Assembly: GCF_000423065.1 (NCBI RefSeq)
Contig: NZ_AUHG01000010.1
Location: 310,001-374,000, forward strand
DNA from: Christiangramia echinicola DSM 19838
Lineage (GTDB): Bacteria; Bacteroidota; Bacteroidia; Flavobacteriales; Flavobacteriaceae
Length of the DNA stretch: 64,000 bases
Direction: 5' to 3'
Below are positions 53,600 through 63,073 of this stretch, one piece after another. Made by a program: the position numbers and the translations under genes. Position 1 is the stretch's first letter. The number at the start of each line of letters is the position of its first letter. The notes beneath the pieces were generated by a model that had not been told where the DNA came from, searched no databases, and was given only the letters and a program-made list of their open reading frames with translations.

Positions 53600-54133
53600 A
53601 TGAGGAATTTAGCAGAGTTTACAATTCCTTTTAAGGGATTAAAGCTAGGAAAGCACCAGTTTGAGTATGAGTTAGATAACAGGTTCTTTGAACATTTTGA
53701 GTACGAGGAATTCAATAAAGCCGATGTTAAGATCGATTTGTTGTTCGAAAAGAAAAGCACCATGATGGAGCTTAGCTTCAGAGCAACCGGAACAGTAAAT
53801 GTTAATTGCGATCTTACTAACGAACCTTATGATCAGGCTATAGACAGTGAACTGTTTTTAGTGATTAAATTTGGGGATGAATTCAATAATGAAGATGAAG
53901 ATTTGCTAATTATACCGCATGGTGACTATGAAGTAAATATTCAGCAATATATATATGAGCTAGTCGTACTTTCGGTACCTCAAAAGAGGATACATCCGGG
54001 AGTTGAAGACGGTACATTGGAATCTGAGGTACTTGACAAACTGGAAGAACTTAGTTTGAAAAATCAGAAAAAGAAAAATGAGGATGATATAGATCCTCGC
54101 TGGGACAAATTAAAAAATTTACTAAACGAATAA
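53600..54133 (+). CDS. DUF177 (YceD-like) protein
   Basis: A 177-residue acidic protein of the DUF177 family, found next to rpmF in most bacteria and linked in plants and E. coli to 23S rRNA or ribosome-related processes. The FTIPFKGLKLGKHQFEYEL start and the central ATGTVNVNCDLTNEPYD segment (the latter lacking the cysteine pair of many relatives) are recognisable, as is the lysine/acid-rich tail with DPRWDKLKNLL. The ATG at 53600 with GGAG two bases upstream is chosen over an in-frame GTG at 53576. rpmF follows after 13 bases. Confidence 0.88.
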   Translation: MRNLAEFTIPFKGLKLGKHQFEYELDNRFFEHFEYEEFNKADVKIDLLFEKKSTMMELSFRATGTVNVNCDLTNEPYDQAIDSELFLVIKFGDEFNNEDEDLLIIPHGDYEVNIQQYIYELVVLSVPQKRIHPGVEDGTLESEVLDKLEELSLKNQKKKNEDDIDPRWDKLKNLLNE

Positions 54134-54146
54134 TTAATAGGAAGCC

Positions 54147-54344
54147 ATGGCACATCCAAAGAGAAAAATCTCGAAAACCAGAAGAGATAAAAGAAGAACA
54201 CATTATAAAGCTTCAGCTCCAAAAGTGGCTGTAGATTCTGTAACAGGTGAAGCACACCTTTATCACAGAGCTCACTGGCACGAAGGTAAACTTTATTACC
54301 GTGGTCAGGTATTAATAGATAATACTGAAGAAGTAGAGGCTTAG
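54147..54344 (+). CDS. rpmF: 50S ribosomal protein L32
   Basis: A 65-residue basic ribosomal protein. The N-terminus [20 protein letters not shown] is the L32 hallmark. The zinc-binding cysteines of some L32 proteins are absent, as in other C-minus forms: [15 protein letters not shown] occupies that region. Paired with DUF177 upstream and followed by a terminator. Confidence 0.95.
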   Translation: MAHPKRKISKTRRDKRRTHYKASAPKVAVDSVTGEAHLYHRAHWHEGKLYYRGQVLIDNTEEVEA

Positions 54345-54373
54345 TCTATACTTAGAGCTTCAAAAAAATACAG

Positions 54374-54399
54374 AAACTCTCACATGGTGGGAGTTTTTT
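54374..54399 (+). terminator. Intrinsic terminator after rpmF
   Basis: AAACTCTCAC pairs with GTGGGAGTTT (one wobble) over an ATG loop and is followed by T residues; it separates rpmF from fabH. Confidence 0.82.
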
Positions 54400-54525
54400 G
54401 TTTTTAGTTGATTAAGTCCTAAAAAGACCTTAATTTGCACGCCGGTTATAATTAAATTTAGTAATTTTCTATTTAAGAAATTGGAAAACTAGCAGGCCGG
54501 TGAAGGGTGAATTAAATCCAAATTT

Positions 54526-55524
54526 ATGAGTAAAATCACAGCAGCGATTACGGCTGTAGGTGCTTACGTGCCTGAGGATGTTCTAACCAACAAGATGTTG
54601 GAAGAGATGGTGGATACAAACGATGAGTGGATTACCAGCAGAACAGGCATTAAAGAAAGACGCATTCTCAAAGATCCTAAGAAAGGAACTTCATATTTAG
54701 CAATCCAGGCAGCAAAAGAAATACTTCGAAAAACTAACCTGGATCCCGAAGAAATAGACCTTATTATTATGGCTACGGCCACTCCAGATATGCCCGTTGC
54801 TTCAACGGGGGTGCATGTAGCAACTCAAATTGGTGCTACCAATGCATTTTCTTATGATCTGCAGGCAGCATGTTCCGGGTTTTTATACGGGATGTCTACA
54901 GCTTCAGCCTATATTGAATCTGGTAGATATAAGAAAGTAATCGTAATAGGTGCAGATAAAATGTCTTCTATTATAGATTATACAGATCGTACTACCTGTA
55001 TAATTTTTGGAGATGGAGCAGGTGCAGTTCTTATGGAACCTAATACCGAAGGTTTGGGACTGCAGGATGAGATTTTGAGAAGTGATTCTATAGGACGAGC
55101 CTCTTTAAAGATCGAAGCCGGTGGATCCTTAACTCCGCCAACCGAGGAGACCGTTGCTAAAAAACTCCATTTTGTAAGACAGGATGGAAAAACGGTATTT
55201 AAATTCGCGGTTTCTAATATGGCCGGAGTTAGTGAAAAGATTATGAAAAGGAATGATCTTACCAATGAAGACGTAAACTGGCTCGTAGCACACCAGGCAA
55301 ACAAGCGTATCATTGATGCGACAGCAAACAGAATGGGGCTTAATGACGAGAATAAGGTCTTAATGAACATTCAGCGATATGGTAATACCACTTCTGCAAC
55401 TTTACCTTTATTGCTTAGCGATTACGAGAAGAATTTTAAAAAAGGAGATAATTTAATATTTGCCTCATTTGGAGGTGGCTTCACATGGGGAGCTGCTTAC
55501 CTGAAATGGGCTTATAACTCATAA
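54526..55524 (+). CDS. fabH: 3-oxoacyl-ACP synthase III
   Basis: Starts fatty-acid chains by condensing an acyl-CoA with malonyl-ACP. The 332-residue thiolase-fold protein shows the catalytic triad: Cys116 in QAACSGFLYG, His256 in VAHQANKRI and Asn287 in RYGNTTSA. The DTNDEWITSRTGIKERR N-terminal motif is typical. The usual plsX gene is not present between rpmF and fabH. accB begins 20 bases after the stop, so fabH-accB-accC form one unit for fatty acid initiation. Confidence 0.95.
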   Translation: MSKITAAITAVGAYVPEDVLTNKMLEEMVDTNDEWITSRTGIKERRILKDPKKGTSYLAIQAAKEILRKTNLDPEEIDLIIMATATPDMPVASTGVHVATQIGATNAFSYDLQAACSGFLYGMSTASAYIESGRYKKVIVIGADKMSSIIDYTDRTTCIIFGDGAGAVLMEPNTEGLGLQDEILRSDSIGRASLKIEAGGSLTPPTEETVAKKLHFVRQDGKTVFKFAVSNMAGVSEKIMKRNDLTNEDVNWLVAHQANKRIIDATANRMGLNDENKVLMNIQRYGNTTSATLPLLLSDYEKNFKKGDNLIFASFGGGFTWGAAYLKWAYNS

Positions 55525-55544
55525 AAAAACCAACACCAATTATT

Positions 55545-56045
55545 ATGGATTTAAAGGAAATTCAGAACCTGATTAAATTTGTGGCCAAATCTGGCGCGAG
55601 CGAGGTGAAACTGGAAACAGGTGATGTAAAAATCACTATCAGAACAGGTTCAGACGAGAAAGAAACTACCATAGTACAACAGATGCCGCAGCAGATGCCA
55701 CAGCAAATGCCGGCTCAACAATCACAGCAGCAACAAGCTCCTGCTCCACAGGAAAGTGCTGCTCCACAAAAAGAATCTAAAGATTCTGGTGAGGATGATT
55801 CAAAATATATCACCGTAAAATCACCAATTATCGGTACTTTCTATAGAAAACCTTCTCCAGACAAGCCGTCTTTCGTGGAAACCGGGGATAGCGTAAAAGA
55901 AGGAGATGTACTTTGTGTTATTGAAGCAATGAAACTTTTCAACGAGATCGAAAGTGAAGTTTCCGGAAAAATAGTAAAAGTACTGGTAGATGATGCTTCT
56001 CCTGTAGAATTTGATCAGCCTTTATTTTTGGTTGACCCATCATAA
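55545..56045 (+). CDS. accB: Biotin carboxyl carrier protein of acetyl-CoA carboxylase
   Basis: Carries biotin between the carboxylase and carboxyltransferase parts of acetyl-CoA carboxylase. In the 166 residues, an N-terminal helical domain (1-40) is joined by a Gln/Pro/Ala-rich linker with repeated QQMP units (about 45-75) to the biotinyl domain (88-165), with the biotinylated Lys130 in EAMKLFNEI. The linker is typical of flexible BCCP hinges. Followed by accC after 65 bases. Confidence 0.95.
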   Translation: MDLKEIQNLIKFVAKSGASEVKLETGDVKITIRTGSDEKETTIVQQMPQQMPQQMPAQQSQQQQAPAPQESAAPQKESKDSGEDDSKYITVKSPIIGTFYRKPSPDKPSFVETGDSVKEGDVLCVIEAMKLFNEIESEVSGKIVKVLVDDASPVEFDQPLFLVDPS

Positions 56046-56110
56046 TTTACTGCCCATTTTAACAACTGCAAGCCCTTTACGGGGCTTCAGAACTTTAAAA
56101 GCAACTAGGT

Positions 56111-57460
56111 ATGTTTAAGAAAATATTGATTGCAAACAGAGGGGAGATCGCATTGCGTGTTATCCGTACCTGTAAAGAAATGGGTATCAAAACGGTTGCG
56201 GTTTATTCTACAGCAGATGCTGAAAGTCTCCACGTGAGATTTGCCGATGAAGCCGTATGTATAGGACCGGCACCGAGTAACCTTTCTTATCTGAAAATAT
56301 CAAATATCATTGCTGCAGCTGAAATTACTAATGCTGATGCAATACACCCGGGATATGGATTTTTATCTGAAAATGCTAAATTCTCCAAGATCTGTGAAGA
56401 GCACGATATCAAATTTATTGGTGCTTCGCCAGAAATGATCTCAAAGATGGGAGATAAGGCTACTGCAAAAGCTACGATGAGAGCTGCTGGAGTTCCTTGT
56501 GTTCCAGGATCTGAAGGAATTATAAAGGATTTCAAGGAATGCTTAAGCCTGGCTAAGGAAATTGGTTTCCCGGTAATGCTTAAAGCTACTGCCGGTGGTG
56601 GTGGTAAAGGTATGCGTGCTGTCTGGAAAGAAGAAGAACTTGAACCAGCATGGGAATCTGCAAGAAAAGAGGCTGATGCTTCTTTTGGTAATGACGGGAT
56701 GTATATGGAAAAGCTTATTGAAGAGCCTCGCCATATTGAGATACAGATCGTGGGAGACAGTAGTGGTAAAGCCTGTCACCTTTCAGAAAGGGATTGTTCT
56801 GTACAACGTCGTCACCAGAAATTAACTGAAGAGACACCATCTCCATTCATGACAGATACACTTCGTAAGAAGATGGGGGATGCCGCGGTAAAAGCTGCGG
56901 AATATATTAAGTATGAAGGAGCCGGTACGGTTGAATTTCTTGTAGATAAACACAGGAATTTCTACTTCATGGAAATGAACACTCGTATACAGGTAGAGCA
57001 TCCAATTACCGAGCAGGTAATAGATTATGACCTTATTCGGGAGCAGATCCTTGTGGCTGCAGGAGTGCCAATTTCAGGAAAGAACTATTTCCCGCAATTA
57101 CACTCAATAGAATGTAGAATTAATGCGGAAGATCCTTACCACAACTTCAGGCCATCGCCAGGGAAGATCACGAATCTTCATGCACCGGGAGGCCACGGAG
57201 TGCGTATAGATACACACGTTTATAGCGGCTATATCATTCCGCCGAATTATGATTCTATGATCGCGAAATTGATCACTACGGCTCAAACCAGAGAAGAGGC
57301 GATCAATAAAATGAAGCGAGCTTTAGACGAATTTGTAATCGAGGGAATCCAGACTACAATTCCTTTCCACAGGCAATTGATGGATCATCCAGATTATATT
57401 GAAGGTAATTATACCACGAAATTCATGGAGGATTTCAAAATGAAACCTCGAGAAGAGTAA
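56111..57460 (+). CDS. accC: Biotin carboxylase subunit of acetyl-CoA carboxylase
   Basis: ATP- and bicarbonate-dependent carboxylation of the biotin on AccB. At 449 residues it matches the family. Motifs: [30 protein letters not shown], the Gly-rich ATP lid [34 protein letters not shown] and FRPSPGKI. A clear terminator follows eight bases after the stop, closing the fabH-accB-accC operon. Confidence 0.96.
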   Translation: MFKKILIANRGEIALRVIRTCKEMGIKTVAVYSTADAESLHVRFADEAVCIGPAPSNLSYLKISNIIAAAEITNADAIHPGYGFLSENAKFSKICEEHDIKFIGASPEMISKMGDKATAKATMRAAGVPCVPGSEGIIKDFKECLSLAKEIGFPVMLKATAGGGGKGMRAVWKEEELEPAWESARKEADASFGNDGMYMEKLIEEPRHIEIQIVGDSSGKACHLSERDCSVQRRHQKLTEETPSPFMTDTLRKKMGDAAVKAAEYIKYEGAGTVEFLVDKHRNFYFMEMNTRIQVEHPITEQVIDYDLIREQILVAAGVPISGKNYFPQLHSIECRINAEDPYHNFRPSPGKITNLHAPGGHGVRIDTHVYSGYIIPPNYDSMIAKLITTAQTREEAINKMKRALDEFVIEGIQTTIPFHRQLMDHPDYIEGNYTTKFMEDFKMKPREE

Positions 57461-57467
57461 TAAAATT

Positions 57468-57492
57468 AACCCCGGTTCTTCCGGGGTTTTTT
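57468..57492 (+). terminator. Intrinsic terminator of fabH-accB-accC
   Basis: AACCCCGG and CCGGGGTT form a GC-rich stem over a TTCTT-type loop, followed by a run of T. Confidence 0.92.
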
Positions 57493-57535
57493 ATGCGCAA
57501 TATTTTGTAATTTCAGCCGAAGAAAATACCAACCT

Positions 57536-58657
57536 ATGAATTTCTCCTTTTGGGAAACCGACTCCTGGTTTTCTAATATCGATTATTGCATTATTGGCAG
57601 TGGCATTACCGGGCTTAATTGTGCATTAAGAATTAAGGAAGCACAACCTGAGGCTAAAGTCATTATCCTGGAAAAAGGATTATTGCCTGAAGGTGCCAGT
57701 ACCAAGAACGCAGGATTTGCCTGTTTTGGGAGTATTTCAGAGATATTGGAAGATCTGAAGACCCATTCAAAGGAAGAAGTAGTTAAGTTGATTGCAAAGC
57801 GCCGAGAAGGGCTTGAATTACTTCGGAAGAATTTAGGAGATGATACTATAGATTATCAGCAGAATAAAGGGTATGAACTTTTTACCGAAGCTGATAAAGA
57901 TCTGTACGAGGAATGCCTCGAAAGAATTCCAGAAGTTAATGGGCTCCTCAAACCTATATTTTCTCAAAATGTTTTTGAAGTCGCTGATAATGAATTCGGT
58001 TTTAAACAAATTCAGCCGAAACTCATCGTTAATAATTTTGAAGGCCAGATAGATACAGGAAGGATGATGACCGCTTTAGTAAAAAGAGCTTCAGAAAATG
58101 GAATTCGTATACTTAATGGCGTAAAAGTTACTTCCTTTAATGAAACAAGTAAAGGAGTTGAGGTAGTAACCGATCAATTCAAATTAAAATCAGATAAATT
58201 GATCATCGCTACAAATGGTTTTGCATCAAGGTTGGGAATACAAGAAGTAAAACCTGCACGGGCGCAGGTTCTGGTTACAAAACCAATTAAGAATATTCCT
58301 TTTAAAGGTACTTTTCATTTAGATAAAGGATACTATTATTTCCGTAATATTGGAGATAGAGTATTATTTGGTGGAGGGAGAAATCTGGATTTCAAAACCG
58401 AGGAAACTGATGAGGCCGGACTCACCGATGTCATTCAGAATAAACTCAAGGAACTTCTTAAAACCTGTATCTTACCAAACACTGAATACGAAATCCAGCA
58501 ATCCTGGAGTGGAATTATGGGAGTTGGAGAACAAAAGAAACCAATTATAAAAGAGCTTTCAAATAACGTTTATTGTGGTGTTCGCCTTGGTGGTATGGGC
58601 ATCGCCATTGGTAGCCTGGTTGGAAAGGAAATCGCAGACCTAGCATTAAAATCATGA
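57536..58657 (+). CDS. FAD-dependent oxidoreductase (DAO/glycine oxidase-like family)
   Basis: A 373-residue flavoprotein with the dinucleotide-binding motif DYCIIGSGITGLNCALRI at residues about 16-33 and the ILEKG strand end. GASTKNAGFACFG and the C-terminal GGMGIAIGSLVGKE are typical of the D-amino-acid-oxidase-like group, including gamma-glutamylputrescine oxidase relatives. It probably oxidises an amine substrate, identity unknown. Its last four bases overlap the mtgA start, so the two are co-translated. An imino or D-amino acid link to wall metabolism is possible but only by position. Confidence 0.85.
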   Translation: MNFSFWETDSWFSNIDYCIIGSGITGLNCALRIKEAQPEAKVIILEKGLLPEGASTKNAGFACFGSISEILEDLKTHSKEEVVKLIAKRREGLELLRKNLGDDTIDYQQNKGYELFTEADKDLYEECLERIPEVNGLLKPIFSQNVFEVADNEFGFKQIQPKLIVNNFEGQIDTGRMMTALVKRASENGIRILNGVKVTSFNETSKGVEVVTDQFKLKSDKLIIATNGFASRLGIQEVKPARAQVLVTKPIKNIPFKGTFHLDKGYYYFRNIGDRVLFGGGRNLDFKTEETDEAGLTDVIQNKLKELLKTCILPNTEYEIQQSWSGIMGVGEQKKPIIKELSNNVYCGVRLGGMGIAIGSLVGKEIADLALKS

Positions 58658-59325
58658 TAAAAAGATTCTTCAAATTTATATTTAAAGTCCTGCTTGGTCT
58701 TATACTTTTCAGCGTCTTGATAGTAGTCGTTTATAAATGGGTTCCGGTTCCATTTACCCCGTTGATGGCGATACGATATTTCGAAAACCCTGAGGAACCG
58801 CTTGAACATGACTGGGAACCGATTGAGAATATCTCCCGCCACTTACAACTGGCTGTAATTTCCAGTGAAGACCAGAACTTTGAAAACCATAGTGGATTCG
58901 ATTTTGAAGCAATTCAAAAAGCGATGGAAGACAACAGGTCTGGCAGAAAGATACGCGGAGCCTCCACTATTTCACAGCAAACTGCAAAAAATGTGTTTTT
59001 ATGGCCCAGCAGAACCTGGTTTAGAAAAGGTATGGAAGCTTATTTTACATTTTTAATAGAGACGATCTGGAGCAAGGAAAGGATTCTCGAAGTATACCTA
59101 AATAGTATTGAAATGGGTAAAGGGGTCTACGGTGCCCAGGCGGCTTCTCAACACTGGTTCAAAAAAGATGCTTCTCAGCTTGCACCTTATGAAGCAGCAG
59201 CGATCGCTGCAGTTCTACCAAACCCAAGGGAGTATAGAGCAAATCCTGCTTCAAATTTTATTCAGCAAAGAAAGAACTGGATCGTGAGACAAATGCAGAA
59301 CTATGGTAAATTCATCCTCGAATAA
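58654..59325 (+). CDS. mtgA: Monofunctional peptidoglycan glycosyltransferase
   Basis: Polymerises lipid II into glycan strands in the inner membrane. The 223-residue protein has one N-terminal anchor (about 8-28) and a GT51 domain with the motif series VISSEDQNFENHSGFD (catalytic Glu), RGASTISQQTAKNVFLW, KERILEVYLNSIEMGKGVYG and the final PNPREYRANPAS. No transpeptidase domain. The stop overlaps the start of the next gene. It builds wall, in contrast to the degradative genes at 17-45 kb. Confidence 0.94.
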   Translation: MIKRFFKFIFKVLLGLILFSVLIVVVYKWVPVPFTPLMAIRYFENPEEPLEHDWEPIENISRHLQLAVISSEDQNFENHSGFDFEAIQKAMEDNRSGRKIRGASTISQQTAKNVFLWPSRTWFRKGMEAYFTFLIETIWSKERILEVYLNSIEMGKGVYGAQAASQHWFKKDASQLAPYEAAAIAAVLPNPREYRANPASNFIQQRKNWIVRQMQNYGKFILE

Positions 59326-59777
59326 TGGCTGCGATTAGATCTGAATTAATTAGAGCCTGCAGAGATTACCTGCAAACAAAAATACTAGTTGTTCGTAAAG
59401 CTATGGATAGTCTTAAAGAAGACATGGAAAATGAATCCAAAAGCAGTGCCGGTGATAAATTTGAAACCGGTAGGGAAATGATCAATATCGAATGGAATAA
59501 GTTGAGCGTTCAGCTAAATGAATACGATCGTCTGGGACAAATTTTAAACAGGATCGAAGAGCATAAACCCAACGGGAATATAATTCTGGGAAGTATGGTA
59601 ATTACAGATGCTGCCAAATATTTTATTTCTATACCAGCAGGGGAAATTAAAAGTAATGATGAGAAATATTATGCCGTAGGTATAAAAGCTCCGATTGCTC
59701 AGATATTATTAGGTAAAAAAGTAGGTGATAATATCACATTCAATGGAAGAGAATGCATCATTGAAGATATTATCTAA
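59325..59777 (+). CDS. GreA/GreB C-terminal-domain-like protein with helical N-terminus
   Basis: A 150-residue cytoplasmic protein. The first half is helical and coiled-coil-like (about 5-85), the second resembles the FKBP-like C-terminal domain of transcript cleavage factors: GSMVITDAAKYFISIPAGEI followed by KAPIAQILLGKKVGDNITFNG. Flavobacterial relatives are often mislabelled 3-oxoacyl-ACP synthase; no ketosynthase motif is present. The acidic tip residues needed for Gre cleavage cannot be placed confidently. Overlaps mtgA by one base and the convergent ABC gene by eight. Confidence 0.6.
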   Translation: MAAIRSELIRACRDYLQTKILVVRKAMDSLKEDMENESKSSAGDKFETGREMINIEWNKLSVQLNEYDRLGQILNRIEEHKPNGNIILGSMVITDAAKYFISIPAGEIKSNDEKYYAVGIKAPIAQILLGKKVGDNITFNGRECIIEDII

Positions 59778-60738
59778 GCCTTTCCTGTATAAGTTTTTCT
59801 GAAACACTCAGGTTTATTATTTCACCTGCCGTGACATCAGATTTATTTTCTACCAGGATATCCTCGCCATTTAACTTCGCCTGAATAAGGAAGTTCTCTC
59901 CTTTAAAATAGGAGTTTTTCACTTCGGCTTTTAGGAAAGAACTGTTTACGACATTTATATCATGAGGATATAAAACAATTCGTTTTCGGCTTGTTTCATT
60001 TTCCTTTAAATTCTTCAGCATAATATGGTTCACATCTCCAAAAAGTGAGGCTATGTACTTATTTGGCGGATTCTGATATAATTCCTGAGGTGTGCCATCT
60101 GCATAGATATTTCCATTTTTAAGAACAAAGGTACGGTCGGCGAAAGACAAGGCGTCTGTGCTATCATGTGTAGCCACGATACAGGTGATGTTCTTTTCCC
60201 TTAGATAGGCAAACAACTTTCTGCGCAGATTATTCTTTCTGAAATGATCTATATGGCTAAAAGGCTCATCCAGAAGAATTAGTTCCGGCTCTTTAGCTAA
60301 TGCCCTGGCCAGTGCAATTCTCTGCTGCTGTCCGCCACTTAAAAGTTTTGTTTTCTTATCTGCGAGATCTTCCATTTCTACTACTTCCAGCAATTCCTTA
60401 ATTCGTCTTTTCTTTTTAATGGGATAAAAATTACTAAGATGCTTACCTACATTATCGGCGGCAGATAAAGGAAGCATCAGGTCAAAATCCTGAGCCAGGT
60501 ATTTTATAAAAGGTTCTCCGGGAACAAGATTGAAATTTGGACCTAACATTTCCTCGCCATTCCAGGTGATCTTTCCCTCTGTATGCAGAAGTCCGTAAAT
60601 AAGTTTAAGAAGCGTACTTTTTCCGCAGCCGCTTTCACCAATAACAGAAACATTCTGACCTTTTTCGATCTTAAAACTGATGTTTCTAAGAACAGGTTCT
60701 TTTTGATAGGAGAAGGTGACTTTCTTAAGTTCAAGCAT
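59770..60738 (-). CDS. ABC transporter ATP-binding protein
   Basis: A 322-residue ATPase subunit with Walker A GESGCGKST, signature LLSGGQQQRIALARA, Walker B PELILLDEPFSHID and the switch His in VATHDST. A C-terminal extension (about 235-320) looks like the TOBE-type regulatory domain of importers such as PotA or FbpC. The start is the ATG at 60738 (MLELKKVTFSYQ); the frame upstream is not coding-like. No permease gene adjoins it, so the substrate is unknown. Confidence 0.88.
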   Translation of the reverse strand: MLELKKVTFSYQKEPVLRNISFKIEKGQNVSVIGESGCGKSTLLKLIYGLLHTEGKITWNGEEMLGPNFNLVPGEPFIKYLAQDFDLMLPLSAADNVGKHLSNFYPIKKKRRIKELLEVVEMEDLADKKTKLLSGGQQQRIALARALAKEPELILLDEPFSHIDHFRKNNLRRKLFAYLREKNITCIVATHDSTDALSFADRTFVLKNGNIYADGTPQELYQNPPNKYIASLFGDVNHIMLKNLKENETSRKRIVLYPHDINVVNSSFLKAEVKNSYFKGENFLIQAKLNGEDILVENKSDVTAGEIINLSVSEKLIQERLR

Positions 60739-60772
60739 AGTAATTGAATCGATAGCCCAAATTAAAACAAAA

Positions 60773-60798
60773 AAAGCGCGGAACATAATCCGCGCTTT
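60773..60798 (-). terminator. Intrinsic terminator after the prolyl oligopeptidase gene
   Basis: AAAGCGCGGA and TCCGCGCTTT form a perfect stem over a six-base loop; on the minus strand it follows the peptidase stop and is trailed by a T run. Confidence 0.9.
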
Positions 60799-60819
60799 AA
60801 ACTTAATATTGAATTTCCC

Positions 60820-62979
60820 TTAACCTTTCAGTTTTTTACCAAGATCATTAGGAAGTTTTTCGTAGCCCATATTATAAAGGGTGAAACCGAAAATATCTGC
60901 ATATTCTTCTATGATCATACCGGTTGGTTTCCCTGCTCCGTGACCAGCTTTAGTTTCAATCCTTATCAAAACCGGATTCTTTCCAGCTTGTTTTTCCTGT
61001 AATTCTGCAGCGAATTTAAAGGAATGTGCCGGTACTACACGATCATCATGATCTCCTGTGGTTACCATAGTTGCAGGATACTCAACACCTTCTTTTACAT
61101 TGTGAACCGGAGAATATCCATATAGATAATTGAACATTTCCTTGTTATCTTCAGCTGTACCGTAATCATAAGCCCAACCTGCTCCTGCAGTGAACGTATG
61201 ATATCTTAACATATCCATCACACCAACAGCTGGTAAAGCAACTTTCATAAGCTCTGGACGCTGCGTCATTGCAGCTCCTACTAAAAGGCCACCGTTAGAA
61301 CCACCTCTAACTGCAAGACGTTCGCTGGAAGTATACTTATTTTCTATAAGGTATTCTGCAGCAGCGATAAAATCATCAAATACATTTTGCTTTTTAAGCT
61401 TTATACCTGCATTATGCCATTTTTTACCATATTCACCACCTCCACGAAGGTTTGGTACCGCATAAACACCTCCCTGTTCTAACCATACGCTCATTGCCGT
61501 GCTAAATCCAGGAGTTAGGCTAATATTGAATCCGCCGTATCCATAAAGGATCGTAGGGTTCTTACCATTCATCTCAGTACCTTTTTTATAGGTAATGATC
61601 ATTGGAACTTTTGTCCCGTCCTTTGAATTAAAGAACACCTGCTCACTTTCGTAATCTTCAGGGTTAAAGTCGATCTTAGGTTTGTTGTAAACTTCAGAAG
61701 TTCCTTCTTCAATATTGTATTTATAAATAGTTCCCGGCGTAACATAGTTTGTGAAAGAATAGTAGAGTACTTCTTCCTCTTCTTTAGCTCCAAATCCACC
61801 TGCAGAACCAATTCCCGGGAGTTCTACATCACGAACTAATTTTCCATTAGAATCATATTGCTTCACTTTAGAGATTGCGTCTACCATATATTCTGCAAAA
61901 AAATAACCACCACCGGTAGAAGGGCTTAATACATTCTCAGTTTCAGGAATAAAATCTTTCCAGTTTTCAGGAGTTGGGTTTGAGGCGTCTACACTAACGA
62001 CTTTCTTATTTGGTGCATCCAGGTTGGTGACAATAAATAATTTGCCCCCCTCATTTTTAATCATATAAGTGTCTGAGTCCTCATGGTCCAGGATAGTTAC
62101 GAGCTCAGGATTTTTCTTTGAAAGATCCATCAGGAATAATTTTCCACCCGAAGTTGAATTTCTGGCGGAAATAGTTAAAAAACGATCGTCTTCTGAAACT
62201 CCTCCACCAACATATCTATGCTTCTGGTCCTCACTATCTCCAAAGATCACTTTATCTTCAGATTGTGCTGTTCCTAATTTATGGTAGTATAATTTATGCT
62301 GATCTGTTTTTGCAGAAAGTTCACTTCCGTCAGGCTTATCATAGCTGGAATAATAAAAACCGTCATTTCCTTTCCAGGACATTCCGCTGAACTTGACGTC
62401 TTTAATAGTGTCACCTATCATCTCATTGGTTTCAGCATTCATGACAATGATCTTTCTCCAGTCACTTCCTCCTTCAGAGATTGCATAAGCGAATTTTTTC
62501 CCGTCTTTGGAGAAACTTAATCCGCCAAGTGAAGTGGTGCCATCTTCGCTAAATTTATTAGGATCAAGGAAAATTTCAGCCTCTCCATCTTCCCCTTTTT
62601 TACGGTACATCACACTTTGATTCTGTAAACCGTCATTTTTAAAGAAATAGATATAATCTCCTTCTGTAAACGGTGCGCTTAGTTTCTCATAATCCCAAAG
62701 CTGGGTGAGTCTTTCCTTTAATTTACTCCGGTAAGGAATGTTTTCCAGGTAGTTGAAGGTTACTTTATTTTCTGCGGCAACCCAATTCTCGGTTTCCTCA
62801 CTACGGTCATCTTCAAGCCAACGGTAAGGGTCTTTAACCTTTGTACCAAAATAGTCTGTTACGGTATCTACTTTTTTTGTTTCAGGATAATTCAAGGCGG
62901 TATCTTCAGTTTTTTTAGTGTCATCGTTGCAGGCTGTGAATAAACCTGCTGCAAGAACGATAGTAAGTATTTTTTTCAT
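60820..62979 (-). CDS. Prolyl oligopeptidase (S9A), lipoprotein
   Basis: A 719-residue serine peptidase cleaving short peptides after proline. A lipoprotein signal (AAGLFTAC, Cys16) anchors it after export. The N-terminal gate propeller (about 75-440) is followed by the alpha/beta hydrolase domain with the nucleophile in RGGSNGGLLVGAA, the Asp in TTGDHDDRVVPAHS and the His in KAGHGAGK. Monocistronic, with hairpin terminators on both sides. Confidence 0.94.
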   Translation of the reverse strand: MKKILTIVLAAGLFTACNDDTKKTEDTALNYPETKKVDTVTDYFGTKVKDPYRWLEDDRSEETENWVAAENKVTFNYLENIPYRSKLKERLTQLWDYEKLSAPFTEGDYIYFFKNDGLQNQSVMYRKKGEDGEAEIFLDPNKFSEDGTTSLGGLSFSKDGKKFAYAISEGGSDWRKIIVMNAETNEMIGDTIKDVKFSGMSWKGNDGFYYSSYDKPDGSELSAKTDQHKLYYHKLGTAQSEDKVIFGDSEDQKHRYVGGGVSEDDRFLTISARNSTSGGKLFLMDLSKKNPELVTILDHEDSDTYMIKNEGGKLFIVTNLDAPNKKVVSVDASNPTPENWKDFIPETENVLSPSTGGGYFFAEYMVDAISKVKQYDSNGKLVRDVELPGIGSAGGFGAKEEEEVLYYSFTNYVTPGTIYKYNIEEGTSEVYNKPKIDFNPEDYESEQVFFNSKDGTKVPMIITYKKGTEMNGKNPTILYGYGGFNISLTPGFSTAMSVWLEQGGVYAVPNLRGGGEYGKKWHNAGIKLKKQNVFDDFIAAAEYLIENKYTSSERLAVRGGSNGGLLVGAAMTQRPELMKVALPAVGVMDMLRYHTFTAGAGWAYDYGTAEDNKEMFNYLYGYSPVHNVKEGVEYPATMVTTGDHDDRVVPAHSFKFAAELQEKQAGKNPVLIRIETKAGHGAGKPTGMIIEEYADIFGFTLYNMGYEKLPNDLGKKLKG

Positions 62980-63015
62980 AAAAATAGTTTCGATTTAGTA
63001 TAAAATAAGTATAAA

Positions 63016-63048
63016 AAATGCCTGAAAGTTACATCCCTTCAGGCATTT
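63016..63048 (-). terminator. Intrinsic terminator of asd
   Basis: AAATGCCTGAA (63016-63026) pairs exactly with TTCAGGCATTT (63038-63048). On the minus strand it lies 26 bases beyond the asd stop and is followed by a T-rich stretch. Confidence 0.85.
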
Positions 63049-63073
63049 AAATCTATGGTCTTATTTGAAAATT

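Noticed and set aside
55660-55760. Short tandem repeat in accB as a mobile or regulatory repeat
   Set aside because: It encodes the usual Gln/Pro-rich flexible linker of biotin carrier proteins.
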